Of a stretch of DNA of 64,000 nt, positions 26,039 through 34,441 are shown one piece after another. How positions within the stretch are numbered: the stretch's first letter is position 1; every line of letters begins with the position of its first letter. Source of the stretch: Proteiniborus ethanoligenes (GTDB lineage Bacteria; Bacillota; Clostridia; Tissierellales; Proteiniboraceae). The notes beneath the pieces were generated by a model that ran no database searches, was not told where the DNA came from, and saw only the letters and a list, made by a program, of their open reading frames with translations. Where the stretch lies: the NCBI RefSeq assembly GCF_900107485.1, contig NZ_FNQE01000019.1, positions 1 to 64,000 on the forward strand, written 5' to 3'. A program made the translations under genes and the position numbers.

Positions 26039-26584
26039 TTACTCAGGAACTGCAGTATATTCAATTGAAGTTACTTCATTGTTTTCAATTAGAAATGAGA
26101 TTTTAGATTTATTTAGCTCATATGTATATAAGCCTAATTCCTCTGTATAATTATCTCCATAGGCTTTTAGAACATCATCTAAACTAGAATATAGATATAT
26201 ACCTTCTTTTGTTCCAACACTATCATCTAGAAATATAACGGCAGCAACATAATCTGTTCCATCAGCTTCATATGTATAGAGCTCAAAGCCACTATAAGTA
26301 TAGACTTTTTCCATACCTTGAAACGCACAGCTTTCAGCTTCGAAATAATCCATATTATCTCCTAAGCTTTCTAAAATTGGTGCAGCTTCTTTATGCATAG
26401 GGATAGCAACACCCTTGTACTCAAACACATAGCCTTCACTTTTTGCTTCCTGAATATCATTTGCTTCTTGAACATCTGCTGCAGCACTACTATCTTCAGG
26501 GCTTACAGAGGTGTTTTCTCTTCCATTACTACATCCTACTAACAACAATATTAATAGTATTAATACTATACTTAGCTTTTTCAT
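26039..26584 (-). CDS. Lipoprotein of unknown function in the dlt-like operon
   Basis: The 181-residue protein has a signal peptide ending in a lipobox (LLLVGC, Cys18), then a Ser/Ala/Glu-rich linker and a compact domain with many Tyr, Asp and Glu residues (for example YTYSGFELYTYEADGTDY). It is therefore an outer-face lipoprotein. It is the last gene of the six-gene minus-strand operon and follows the SGNH-like gene after 59 bases, with AGGAG ahead of the ATG. The family is not recognised by name. A role as accessory factor for the envelope modification made by the operon is inferred from position only. Confidence 0.75.
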   Translation of the reverse strand: MKKLSIVLILLILLLVGCSNGRENTSVSPEDSSAAADVQEANDIQEAKSEGYVFEYKGVAIPMHKEAAPILESLGDNMDYFEAESCAFQGMEKVYTYSGFELYTYEADGTDYVAAVIFLDDSVGTKEGIYLYSSLDDVLKAYGDNYTEELGLYTYELNKSKISFLIENNEVTSIEYTAVPE

Positions 26585-26643
26585 TTCATATCTCCTCTCA
26601 ATAAAACCAAATATAATTATTTAATTACAATTAAAATAATTAT

Positions 26644-27714
26644 TTATGGTGCTCTCCCACCAAAGTTTTTAAGGTATCCGTATTCTTCCAAATCCTTATA
26701 TTGATTTTCTTTCATCTGGTAATAAAAATCAGCTTTTTCTGCCCATATTGCATTGAGCTGTTCATCATTTCTCCTATCTTCTAATTCATATGCTTCCTTT
26801 AATATGTTGCCAAAATATACAGAAAGCTTTTCTGCACCAGTTATATTTAAGTGTAGTCCAGCATCATATGTATCCTGGTTAAAGTCAATTCCCACTTCAT
26901 CAATTAGCTCAAGGAAATTAATGTACATGAGTCCATGTTTTTCTGCATATTCTTCCATCTGAACTTCCCATTCATCATACCAATAGGGATATAAGCTAGG
27001 AGCCTTAATTAGTATTAGCTCAATATCATTAGTCTTACATAATTCTACCATACGATCAAGATAATAATAAGCATTTTCTCCAAATTGATAATTAGGTAGC
27101 TTTTTTCCTTTAGGAATAGATTCAACTGCTTTAACATCTACTCGCATAAGGTAGCCATTGTGAGATATTTTGTCCTTATTAAACAAGTACTTGAAATCTT
27201 CAGCTTTTAGCTCATCCCATCTAGAATGATATCTTAATATTGGGAAAACATACTCTATTAAGTTCTCCTCTTCCATCATAGATGCATTGATGGATTTTAA
27301 TTTTGAAGAGGATAATTTCATCCCATCTAAAGTCATTCGGTTATATGCTTCTTTTTGAGGCTCATTATATTTCATAGATAATATATTAAAAACAACTACC
27401 TTTGGCTTTTCATACTTTAATGTTTCTTCTAATAGATAATAGGATTGCCATATTAACTGTTGAGCACTACCACGAATATAGCTAGTAATACCATAGTTTT
27501 CCCATAATGTAATTGGAGAAAAATTATCATAGACCTCACAATCTCCTATAAAAACCACATCATGAGTTGTTTTTTCCGTGTAATATTCTTCTATTAAAGC
27601 TCCCTCTAATATTTCAGACATATATTTAGGCATAAATAATCGCTGTAACAGATAAAGACTTCCAACAAAAAAACATACTAGGATTAAACCAATTATTAAT
27701 TTCTTTTTCCTCAT
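26644..27714 (-). CDS. DltD-like SGNH-fold protein with Cys in place of the nucleophilic Ser
   Basis: The 356-residue protein has one N-terminal membrane anchor (about 6-26) and an extracellular SGNH-like domain. The block I motif reads FIGDCEVYDNF, so the usual Ser of GDS is Cys59; the C-terminal D-x3-H pair is present as Asp284 and His288. It follows the MBOAT gene by 9 bases and takes the position DltD holds in dlt operons, where DltD helps transfer D-alanyl groups. It may be the last acyl transferase or hydrolase of the pathway. Whether Cys59 is an active nucleophile is unknown. Confidence 0.75.
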   Translation of the reverse strand: MRKKKLIIGLILVCFFVGSLYLLQRLFMPKYMSEILEGALIEEYYTEKTTHDVVFIGDCEVYDNFSPITLWENYGITSYIRGSAQQLIWQSYYLLEETLKYEKPKVVVFNILSMKYNEPQKEAYNRMTLDGMKLSSSKLKSINASMMEEENLIEYVFPILRYHSRWDELKAEDFKYLFNKDKISHNGYLMRVDVKAVESIPKGKKLPNYQFGENAYYYLDRMVELCKTNDIELILIKAPSLYPYWYDEWEVQMEEYAEKHGLMYINFLELIDEVGIDFNQDTYDAGLHLNITGAEKLSVYFGNILKEAYELEDRRNDEQLNAIWAEKADFYYQMKENQYKDLEEYGYLKNFGGRAP

Positions 27715-27723
27715 AACATCCTC

Positions 27724-29316
27724 CTAGAACTGATTATAAATAAATTGACTTGAGTCGTAGCCTACTCCATAAGCCCCTACTACAAGAATAGAAATAAATA
27801 GGGCGTAGTATACTAAATAACGGACTAAATGAGGTTTTTCAGCAAGCTTACACCTTACACTTCCACTTCTTTGAATTAAACTTACAGTAAGCAGGATAAC
27901 AAGACTAGCTAGGAGAAGGGCGTAGTCAGCTATTCCTAAACCAAGATTCATTAATTTACCACTAAATATTTCACTAATATTAAATTTAGTGAACATAGTT
28001 CCAAACATTCTAAATGCTGTGGGAACATCTCTATAGCAATCTAAAAGCCTTAATGAACTCATTAAAAGCACTGTACGAATAACCTGGAACAAACGGAATG
28101 CAAAGGTATGCATTACATTAAATTTATTGTGAAACCATCCATAGAATGGCTCAAGTTCTTGAGAAACAATGATAACGAGACAATTCATAAGACCCCATAC
28201 AACGAAGTTCCAGTGTGCTCCATGCCAAATCCCTGTAATAAACCAAACAACTATAGTTGAAATATATACTGGTACTCGTTTTCCCATAGCATCTCCAAGC
28301 TTACGTCTAGAGGATTTAGATAATTCTAGCATGGGCTTAGATACAGAAATAGGGTAGAAAACATACTCACGAAACCAAGAACCTAAAGAGATGTGCCATC
28401 TTCTCCAATATTCCACTATGGATTTAGAGAAATAAGGTCTCTCAAAGTTTTCTTTTACTTTAATGCCTAATACTTCAGCAATACCAATAGTAATATCAAT
28501 ACCACCTGTAAAGTCTGCATAAAGCTGAAAAGCGTAGAAGAGCATACCTACTAATACAAAAACTCCATCATATATTTCAGGGTTTCTAATGATTGTATTT
28601 ACTGCTACTAAAATACGGTCTGCGATTACTAGCTTTTTAAAATATCCCCACAAAATTCTTTGAAGACCAAAGCTGATATTTCTAGAGCTATATTCATGTT
28701 CTCCTAAAAGAGTTTGTGACAACTCGTCAAATCTACTAATAGGTCCTTGAACTAGCTGCGGGAAAAATGAAACAAATAAGCCAAGTTTAAAAAGATTTTT
28801 TTCGGGAGGATATTTTCCTCTATATACATCTATAATATATCCCATAGTTTGAAAGGTATAAAAAGATATACCCATTGGCAGTGCTAGGTTCAAGAAAGAA
28901 AGCTGTTTCTCACTGCCCAAGGCTTGTACTATAAAGTTTATATTAGCAATGGTAAAATTAGCATATTTTACTACAGCTAAAACTCCAAAGTTTAGGAATA
29001 AGCAAAATAAAAGCCACTTCCATTGTATGGATTTTATGGATGCTCTATATTCTTTCTTTTCTTCTCTAGATAATTCGTTTTTATATTTAGCTAAATATTC
29101 TGATTGAGTTTTATGTAAATTGCCGATTTTAATACTTACAACATAGGTGGAAACCGTTGTTAGCAAAATATATAATAAGTATTTTACCCCTGCAAAAGAA
29201 TAGAACAAGTAGCTTGCACCAAGTAGTAACATCCATTGAAATTTCTTAGGTATTATATAATAAATTAGGAATAATAAAGATATAAATATTATAAAGCTAT
29301 ACGATGTAAAAAGCAT
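27724..29316 (-). CDS. MBOAT family O-acyltransferase (DltB/AlgI-like)
   Basis: The 530-residue protein is a multi-pass MBOAT enzyme. It shows MGISFYTFQTMGYIIDVYRG, the family Asn/Asp-rich region with WRRWHISLGSWFREYV, and the catalytic-His block TGIWHGAHWNFVVWG. MBOAT proteins of dlt-like and alg-like systems pass acyl or aminoacyl groups across the membrane to extracellular polymers. Here the donor is expected to be the carrier protein encoded just upstream at 29329-29559. GGGGGAG precedes the ATG. It is longer than typical DltB (about 400 residues) and closer in size to AlgI/PatA-type members, so the cargo could be something other than D-alanine. Confidence 0.88.
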   Translation of the reverse strand: MLFTSYSFIIFISLLFLIYYIIPKKFQWMLLLGASYLFYSFAGVKYLLYILLTTVSTYVVSIKIGNLHKTQSEYLAKYKNELSREEKKEYRASIKSIQWKWLLFCLFLNFGVLAVVKYANFTIANINFIVQALGSEKQLSFLNLALPMGISFYTFQTMGYIIDVYRGKYPPEKNLFKLGLFVSFFPQLVQGPISRFDELSQTLLGEHEYSSRNISFGLQRILWGYFKKLVIADRILVAVNTIIRNPEIYDGVFVLVGMLFYAFQLYADFTGGIDITIGIAEVLGIKVKENFERPYFSKSIVEYWRRWHISLGSWFREYVFYPISVSKPMLELSKSSRRKLGDAMGKRVPVYISTIVVWFITGIWHGAHWNFVVWGLMNCLVIIVSQELEPFYGWFHNKFNVMHTFAFRLFQVIRTVLLMSSLRLLDCYRDVPTAFRMFGTMFTKFNISEIFSGKLMNLGLGIADYALLLASLVILLTVSLIQRSGSVRCKLAEKPHLVRYLVYYALFISILVVGAYGVGYDSSQFIYNQF

Positions 29317-29328
29317 ATACTCCCCCTA

Positions 29329-29559
29329 TTAATATTCATCTGATAAACGTTCAATCAATGCATATAAAGCTTTAGCAGAGTTAAAATTTTCAGGTATTAT
29401 TTCTTCGGCAGGTATAGCCACATCAAATTCACTATTAATTTCAGATATAATTGCTATAATATCAAATGAATCTAAAATATTAGAATCAATTAATGTATCA
29501 CAATTTTCAAAATCAACATCAGGATGTAGCTCTTCTAAAATTTCTAATAGTGTTTCCAT
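29329..29559 (-). CDS. Acyl/peptidyl carrier protein (DltC-like)
   Basis: The 76-residue acidic helical protein has the phosphopantetheine site ILDSFDI, with Ser31 as attachment residue. It matches carrier proteins of the DltC size class. It lies 2 bases after the adenylation enzyme gene and 12 bases before the MBOAT gene, with AAAGGAGAG as ribosome binding site. It should carry the activated acyl group as a thioester from the adenylation enzyme to the membrane acyltransferase. Confidence 0.88.
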   Translation of the reverse strand: METLLEILEELHPDVDFENCDTLIDSNILDSFDIIAIISEINSEFDVAIPAEEIIPENFNSAKALYALIERLSDEY

Positions 29560-29561
29560 GT

Positions 29562-31085
29562 TTATCTCTCTCCTTTTTTTGTGTTTGCATATTCTTTTAA
29601 GTATACTCTATTGATTTTACCATTTGCAGTTAAGGGCATAGTCTCTAAAGCTTCAATATGATTAGGAACCATATATCTAGGTAGCCTATTCTTTAAATTA
29701 GTAGCTATATCCTTTGTACTTACATCACCTACATAAAAAAGAACAATTCTTTTTTTATCTTCGTTGTAAATACAGCAGGCACTTTTTACACCTTCTATCA
29801 TATTTACACTAACTTCAATTTCACCAAGCTCGATACGATGACCCATATGTTTAATCTGATAATCCTTACGTGAAACAAAAACTAATTCTCCTCTACCGTT
29901 ATACCTTCCAATATCACCAGTGCGGTATATAATCTCTGGATATAAATCATTTAAAGGATTTTGTACAAATACCTCACTAGTTTTGTCAAAGGCCTTATAA
30001 TAGCCCAATGTAAGGGAGGAGCCTCTGACGCAAATTTCTCCAGGCTCTCCATGAGGAGGTACTTTGTTGTTCTCATCTAATAGGATAATCTCTGTATTTT
30101 TAAATGGCTTTCCAACTGGAAGCACCTCGTCGTCCTCAAAGTCTCTTTCAACCTTAAAATAACAGCATACTCCTGTAGTTTCTGTAGGCCCATATAGGTT
30201 TACAAATTTTGCATTTGGTAGTGTTTTTCTCCAAATATTTAACTGCTTCATGGGAAATACTTCTCCAGCAAAAGCAATGGTATGTACATATTGAGGTATT
30301 ATTCTATCAAAAGTCTTAAAGGCAGATATCATAGTCAGAGCTGAAACTACCCAGCATACAGTATTGATCTTATGCTCATTTAAAAATTCAACTAATTTAA
30401 TTGGAAACATGAAAAGGCCTTTAGGTATTATGTAGGTTGTTGCTCCAAACTTTAAAGTAGGATACAGCTCTTTTAAGCATGCATCAAAATACAAGGGACT
30501 TTGATTGCCAAATACCGTGCTCTCATTGAATTCTAGTACATCAGATAAGCTTTCGATGTAATCAATAACTGAACGATGACACGCAACAACTCCCTTTGGT
30601 ATACCAGTTGATCCTGAGGTAAACACCACATATATAGGATCAATATCAAGAGAGGCTTCACGGATGCCCTCTATGACCTTTTCATCAATGCTTGTCTCTA
30701 CTATATTATCATATAAGTATATGTCTCCATTGTATTCAAAGGTTTCTACAACCTTTTTAGAAGCTTCATCACAAATAATAGCCTTTGGATTTAGGCTCTT
30801 TAATATTAGCTCAATACGAAAGCGTGGCATTTCTTCATCAATAGGTACATAATAGTTGCCACTATAAACTACTCCAAAAAAAGATACTATGGTTTTAGGA
30901 TGCCTGTCCATAAAAACTACAACAGGCTGTTTATAAATTCCTTCCTTGTTTAAAAAGGTACCAATAGCTCTTCCCAGGTCATAAACCTGTTTAAAATTAA
31001 AACTATTTTCTCCATTTGAAAAAGCAATCTTATCAGGTACACGCTTTACAGTATGCTCCAAATATTCTAAAACATTGTTCTGCAT
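29562..31085 (-). CDS. Amino-acid adenylation enzyme (DltA-like)
   Basis: The 507-residue stand-alone A-domain has the core motifs TSGSTGIPKG (156-165), FDACLKE with the substrate-pocket Asp201, NLYGPTETTG, YRTGD and the C-terminal NGKINR with catalytic Lys. Asp201 is the residue that normally binds the substrate amino group, so an amino acid rather than a fatty or aryl acid is the likely substrate. It should load the carrier protein encoded next (29329). DltA activates D-alanine; motif spacing is compatible, but specificity is not proven. AAGGAGAGG precedes the ATG; it follows the transglutaminase-like gene after 44 bases. Confidence 0.87.
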   Translation of the reverse strand: MQNNVLEYLEHTVKRVPDKIAFSNGENSFNFKQVYDLGRAIGTFLNKEGIYKQPVVVFMDRHPKTIVSFFGVVYSGNYYVPIDEEMPRFRIELILKSLNPKAIICDEASKKVVETFEYNGDIYLYDNIVETSIDEKVIEGIREASLDIDPIYVVFTSGSTGIPKGVVACHRSVIDYIESLSDVLEFNESTVFGNQSPLYFDACLKELYPTLKFGATTYIIPKGLFMFPIKLVEFLNEHKINTVCWVVSALTMISAFKTFDRIIPQYVHTIAFAGEVFPMKQLNIWRKTLPNAKFVNLYGPTETTGVCCYFKVERDFEDDEVLPVGKPFKNTEIILLDENNKVPPHGEPGEICVRGSSLTLGYYKAFDKTSEVFVQNPLNDLYPEIIYRTGDIGRYNGRGELVFVSRKDYQIKHMGHRIELGEIEVSVNMIEGVKSACCIYNEDKKRIVLFYVGDVSTKDIATNLKNRLPRYMVPNHIEALETMPLTANGKINRVYLKEYANTKKGER

Positions 31086-31129
31086 AATTACCTCTCCTTG
31101 TTATGTGATTATTTTTGCCAATAACTATG

Positions 31130-32359
31130 CTACTCTAATGGGGTTGTTGGTGTTGCAGGATATTTAGTTTTATCAAAATTATAATAGTTCTTGTTTATTT
31201 TTGTATACTCTTCTACCTCTTCATCTGTACGCAAAAAGCAAACATATGGGTATTTTTTATGGTGAGGACATGTGTCAAAATGATACCAGCCATCCTCATA
31301 ATAAACTAAGTTCCAATAATGTGTGCCATCCACTCTAATGACAACCATATTTTCAAAGCCAGCTCTTGTTAATAATTCTCTTGCAGTTGCATAGTAGGTA
31401 AAGCAATCTCCAGAGCCTTTTTTAATTCCTTGAATAGCTCCCTGCATCCAATCTGATTTATCTGAATAGCCTGTATAGGTAATACGTTTTTTTATCCATT
31501 GGAAAATTTCCCAAAGCTTTTCCTTATCAGTCATATCCTCATTGATGATACTAGCAAGTACATCATCAGCCAATTTATGCAGCTCTTCTGGATCTACATA
31601 GTTTTGTGGCTTTTCCCTTACTGTAAATGTGACTGTTTCAGTTGAAGTGTTTCCAGCAGTATCAGTTGCACTATAGGAAACAGTATAAGAGCCTTCTTTT
31701 TTTAAGTTAACGGCACTGCTATCTACTATTAGCTCTAAATTTTCGTCTCTATTATCTGTGACAGATACATCTTTTCTATAGGAAACCTTTTCACCTATGT
31801 AAACGGTTTGGTCAGTGGCACCTATAATCTTAGGTGGTTCAGTGTCTTCCCTTATAGTAAGTGAAGACTCCAGCTCTGATTTATTTCCACTTGTATCTTC
31901 TAAAACTATTAATATTTTTTGTACTCCAGCCTTACTAAAATCAGGCTGCTCTTTAAAATATACCTTAACATCTGTAACGTCAAAGATGTTCTCTACAAAC
32001 TCTTTAGCTTCTATTATCTCATTGGTCCAGATTTCATGATGAACTACCTCTCCTGCTGGGGCTATTGTATCTATGATGTTAAGCGTAGAACTATATGTTT
32101 TTCTTCCGATTTTTATTTCTACATCATATACTCCAGGTAAAGAAGTGTTGATTTCTTTTACATCTGAGACAAAGGTTCCTGACTTTTTTTCGTCTTTTAT
32201 AAAAGCAGAAGCCTCTGGTATATCAGTTCCTGCTTCAACTTCTATCGATTCATATAACTTATTTGAAGGAAACATTCCAACAAAAAATACAGAAACTATT
32301 ATAACTATAGATATAATATAAATAAGCTTTTTATTAATGCTTTTTTTCACCGAACACAT
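31130..32359 (-). CDS. Membrane-anchored protein with Ig-like repeats and a transglutaminase-like domain
   Basis: The roughly 409-residue protein starts at ATG 32359, behind AAAGGTGGGAG; the earlier in-frame ATG at 32389 has no suitable site. It has one N-terminal membrane helix, two to three Ig-like (DUF5011-type) repeats, including VTDNRDENLELIVD...GSYTVSYSATDTAGN, and a C-terminal transglutaminase-core domain with the triad Cys in GSGDCFTYY, His in GTHYWNLV and Asp in HFDTCP. It is the first gene of the dlt-like operon. An extracellular protease or cross-linking role toward the cell wall is likely; its link to the acylation genes is by operon only. Confidence 0.83.
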   Translation of the reverse strand: MCSVKKSINKKLIYIISIVIIVSVFFVGMFPSNKLYESIEVEAGTDIPEASAFIKDEKKSGTFVSDVKEINTSLPGVYDVEIKIGRKTYSSTLNIIDTIAPAGEVVHHEIWTNEIIEAKEFVENIFDVTDVKVYFKEQPDFSKAGVQKILIVLEDTSGNKSELESSLTIREDTEPPKIIGATDQTVYIGEKVSYRKDVSVTDNRDENLELIVDSSAVNLKKEGSYTVSYSATDTAGNTSTETVTFTVREKPQNYVDPEELHKLADDVLASIINEDMTDKEKLWEIFQWIKKRITYTGYSDKSDWMQGAIQGIKKGSGDCFTYYATARELLTRAGFENMVVIRVDGTHYWNLVYYEDGWYHFDTCPHHKKYPYVCFLRTDEEVEEYTKINKNYYNFDKTKYPATPTTPLE

Positions 32360-32424
32360 ATAAAAACTCCCACCTTTTATCATAGACATTAAAAATCTGT
32401 GGAAATATGAAAGTCTTATGACTA

Positions 32425-32455
32425 ATTATAGAAAAATTCCACAATATTTGACCAA
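32425..32455 (-). promoter_or_regulatory. Possible promoter of the dlt-like operon
   Basis: On the minus strand, TATAAT (32430-32425) is preceded at a wide 19-base spacing by TTGGTC (32455-32450). The -10 is consensus, the -35 and spacing are weak. The rest of the 344-base gap up to the racemase stop (32360-32703) holds only the racemase terminator and AT-rich sequence. Confidence 0.4.
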
Positions 32456-32617
32456 TTATTTAACTCCATATCTATTTAATATTAATTGTTAACAGGGCCA
32501 TTGTCAATAATATGTAGGTAAGATTAATTATGGACTTTTAGGAAACATATTTCTAAACTAGTTCAAAATCTCATAGTTCCTAGGTCCTACTAGAAAAAGC
32601 ATATAATATGTGCGCAC

Positions 32618-32669
32618 AAAAAGTATTGCCAAAATTATAAGCCTATTTCCAGTCTTATAATCTTGGCAA
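32618..32669 (-). terminator. Terminator of the racemase gene
   Basis: TTGCCAA(A)ATTATAAG (32626-32641) pairs with CTTATAAT(C)TTGGCAA (32654-32669); on the minus strand the stem is followed by TTTTT. Confidence 0.85.
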
Positions 32670-32703
32670 ATAAAAATTGTACCATCTATTAAATCTACGA
32701 ATA

Positions 32704-33411
32704 TTATATAGAGTCTTTTACTGCTGAAACTGATTTTTTTGCCATAAGAGTTAGTGGGTCTATTAAGGGGATATCTATATCAGCCTGGTCTAATACTATA
32801 CTTATTTCAGTACATCCTGATATAATAGCCTCAGCACCTCTTTCCTTTAATCTATGAACAATTTCTGATAGATAGGTTTTAATCTTACCAGATCTATTGC
32901 CAGCTTTTACTCCTTCTTCACCATAAATAACCTTCATAACAAGCTCTTCTTGTTCTTCATCAGTGGGAATGATAATGTCCTTGTTTTCTAGCATTTTTTG
33001 AAAGAGATTTGTCTTAATAGTTCCTGAAGTTGCAATGACACCAATTTTATTAATACTCTTATGCTCTTTATCTATATGTTCCTTAGTTATTTGCAAAGCA
33101 TTCAATATAGGAACACTTATCTCTTTTTGTATATCATCAAAGAAATAATGGGAAGTTATACAGGGTATTATTACAAAGTCTACTCCGGCATTTTCCAAAT
33201 TAACTGCTGTTTTGATTAATTCTGGAACAGGGCTATTTGTCCCCTTTAAAATAGCACTTGTACGATCAGGTATTTTAGGGTTATTATCAATTATTATTCT
33301 AATATGCTCATTGTCAGATTTGGCATTGGTTAAGCTTATTATTCTTTGGAATAAAACACATGTTGCATCTGGTCCCATGCCGCCTAGTATACCAATTATT
33401 TTTTCCTTCAA
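32704..33411 (-). CDS. Aspartate/glutamate racemase family protein
   Basis: The 235-residue protein belongs to the two-cysteine, cofactor-independent racemase family: GILGGMGPDAT at the N terminus, first catalytic Cys in IIPCITSH and second in SGCTEIS. It would interconvert L- and D-aspartate or glutamate. The start is TTG 33411 behind GGAGTGAG. It is monocistronic with a strong terminator. It is not MurI-like in its first cysteine block and fits the broader aspartate-racemase branch. Nearby genes at 35412-40012 look like a peptidoglycan module with an ATP-grasp ligase, for which it could supply D-aspartate. Confidence 0.85.
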   Translation of the reverse strand: MKEKIIGILGGMGPDATCVLFQRIISLTNAKSDNEHIRIIIDNNPKIPDRTSAILKGTNSPVPELIKTAVNLENAGVDFVIIPCITSHYFFDDIQKEISVPILNALQITKEHIDKEHKSINKIGVIATSGTIKTNLFQKMLENKDIIIPTDEEQEELVMKVIYGEEGVKAGNRSGKIKTYLSEIVHRLKERGAEAIISGCTEISIVLDQADIDIPLIDPLTLMAKKSVSAVKDSI

Positions 33412-33558
33412 TTATCTCACTCCAATTTTTACGTAGTATAGATTAAGTCTAGTAAACTATTAATAAAAAAACACTTTAAATATTTTTGTTCAATAAATTA
33501 ATTTATATCATAGATTTATAGTTTTGTCTTTATTATTTAGAAATTTTCGAATTATAAT

Positions 33559-33786
33559 TATAGATAACCAACATGATAATAAAAAATACTAAGTGAGTGC
33601 ATTTGCAGAATATGGCTATAACTCCCAATGAATGAAGATGAAAAATCCGTTAAGAAATTTATGTGTTTGAGCGAAGCGAGTTCATAAATTTTAGGATTTT
33701 ACATCTGAATGAATTGTAGGAGTTATCCATGTTCGAAACAGCAGGAACGTGTATTTTTTATTATGTTTTCATGTTGGTTACCTATA
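33559..33786. repeat. 228-bp imperfect palindrome (long hairpin element)
   Basis: The outer arms TATAG-TAACCAACATG (33559-33575) and CATGTTGGTTA-CTATA (33770-33786) pair with one mismatch. Further in, ATAATAAAAAATAC pairs with GTATTTTTTATTAT, and an inner block beginning ATAACTCC (about 33617) pairs with one ending GGAGTTAT (about 33725), including ATGAATGAAGATG/CATCTGAATGAATT and AAATTTATG/CATAAATTT. The loop contains GAGCGAAGCGAG. It sits in a 716-base gene-free stretch (33412-34127). It resembles a non-coding mobile (MITE-like) element or a large RNA hairpin; no ORF is inside. Confidence 0.85.
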
Positions 33787-33945
33787 TATAAAAATTAATC
33801 TAAATGAAGAGAAGAGCGGAGAAATAGATTTTTATATAAGACCTAAGTAGGAAAAAAACAGCACCATTCTTTGTCAATTCTAAAAAAACGACTCTAACTA
33901 TTGAAAAATAGGGGTTATAACTATGACGAAGCTTGTCATAGCATA

Positions 33946-33974
33946 TTGTAATATTTGTATAATTGTATTATAAT
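33946..33974 (+). promoter_or_regulatory. Sigma-A promoter of the small gene at 34128
   Basis: TTGTAA (33946-33951), 17-base spacer, TATAAT (33969-33974). A perfect small palindrome CTATGAC/GTCATAG (33921-33941) sits just before the -35 and could be an operator. The resulting leader is about 145 bases, and ATGGACA near its start can pair with TGTCCAT about 75 bases later. Confidence 0.65.
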
Positions 33975-34127
33975 AAATTAAATATGGACTATGGACAAAC
34001 CACTGAGATATAGGTTGTAAAGACAAAATCTAAAGAAAAATTTTACATATATATTTGTTAAACTTTTAATACGTTATATAGATATGTCCATTTTAAGGAA
34101 ACTAAATATTAGATGAGGGGAAGTTAA

Positions 34128-34334
34128 ATGACGATAAAAGAAATTGAAAGCTTTGAAAAATTTTTAGCTGATGCTTTTAGCGATGGAGTAGTTTTTAGAG
34201 AACTAAGGCTATCAAATGAAGAGATAGAATATTTTAAAGTAACATATCCAAAAGTAAGCTTAAACAAAATCCAAGAAAGTAGCTGTGCAGATGGTAAGAT
34301 ATGGGTTGAGGTTAGACTTCATAATTTTGTTTAG
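34128..34334 (+). CDS. Small acidic protein of unknown function
   Basis: The 68-residue protein is not recognised. It is rich in Glu, Phe and Lys and shows no membrane segment, signal peptide or known motif; the pattern suggests a compact alpha/beta fold. It has a good ribosome binding site (GAGGGGAAG) and a promoter with a structured leader, which support a real gene. The MotB-like gene follows after 107 bases and may be on the same transcript. Confidence 0.6.
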   Translation: MTIKEIESFEKFLADAFSDGVVFRELRLSNEEIEYFKVTYPKVSLNKIQESSCADGKIWVEVRLHNFV

Positions 34335-34441
34335 GACAAGCATTTATTAAGAACTGTTGCAGTAAAGTCTAGGATTTATATGTATTTATAGAAGCCTAGA
34401 ATGCTAAAAATAAAGGGTAATCTAAAGGGGCGATTGGAACA

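Noticed and set aside
32609-32618. TGTGCGCACA palindrome next to the racemase terminator
   Set aside because: A single 10-bp palindrome in the T-tail region of a terminator, with no promoter beside it, is not enough for an operator call.
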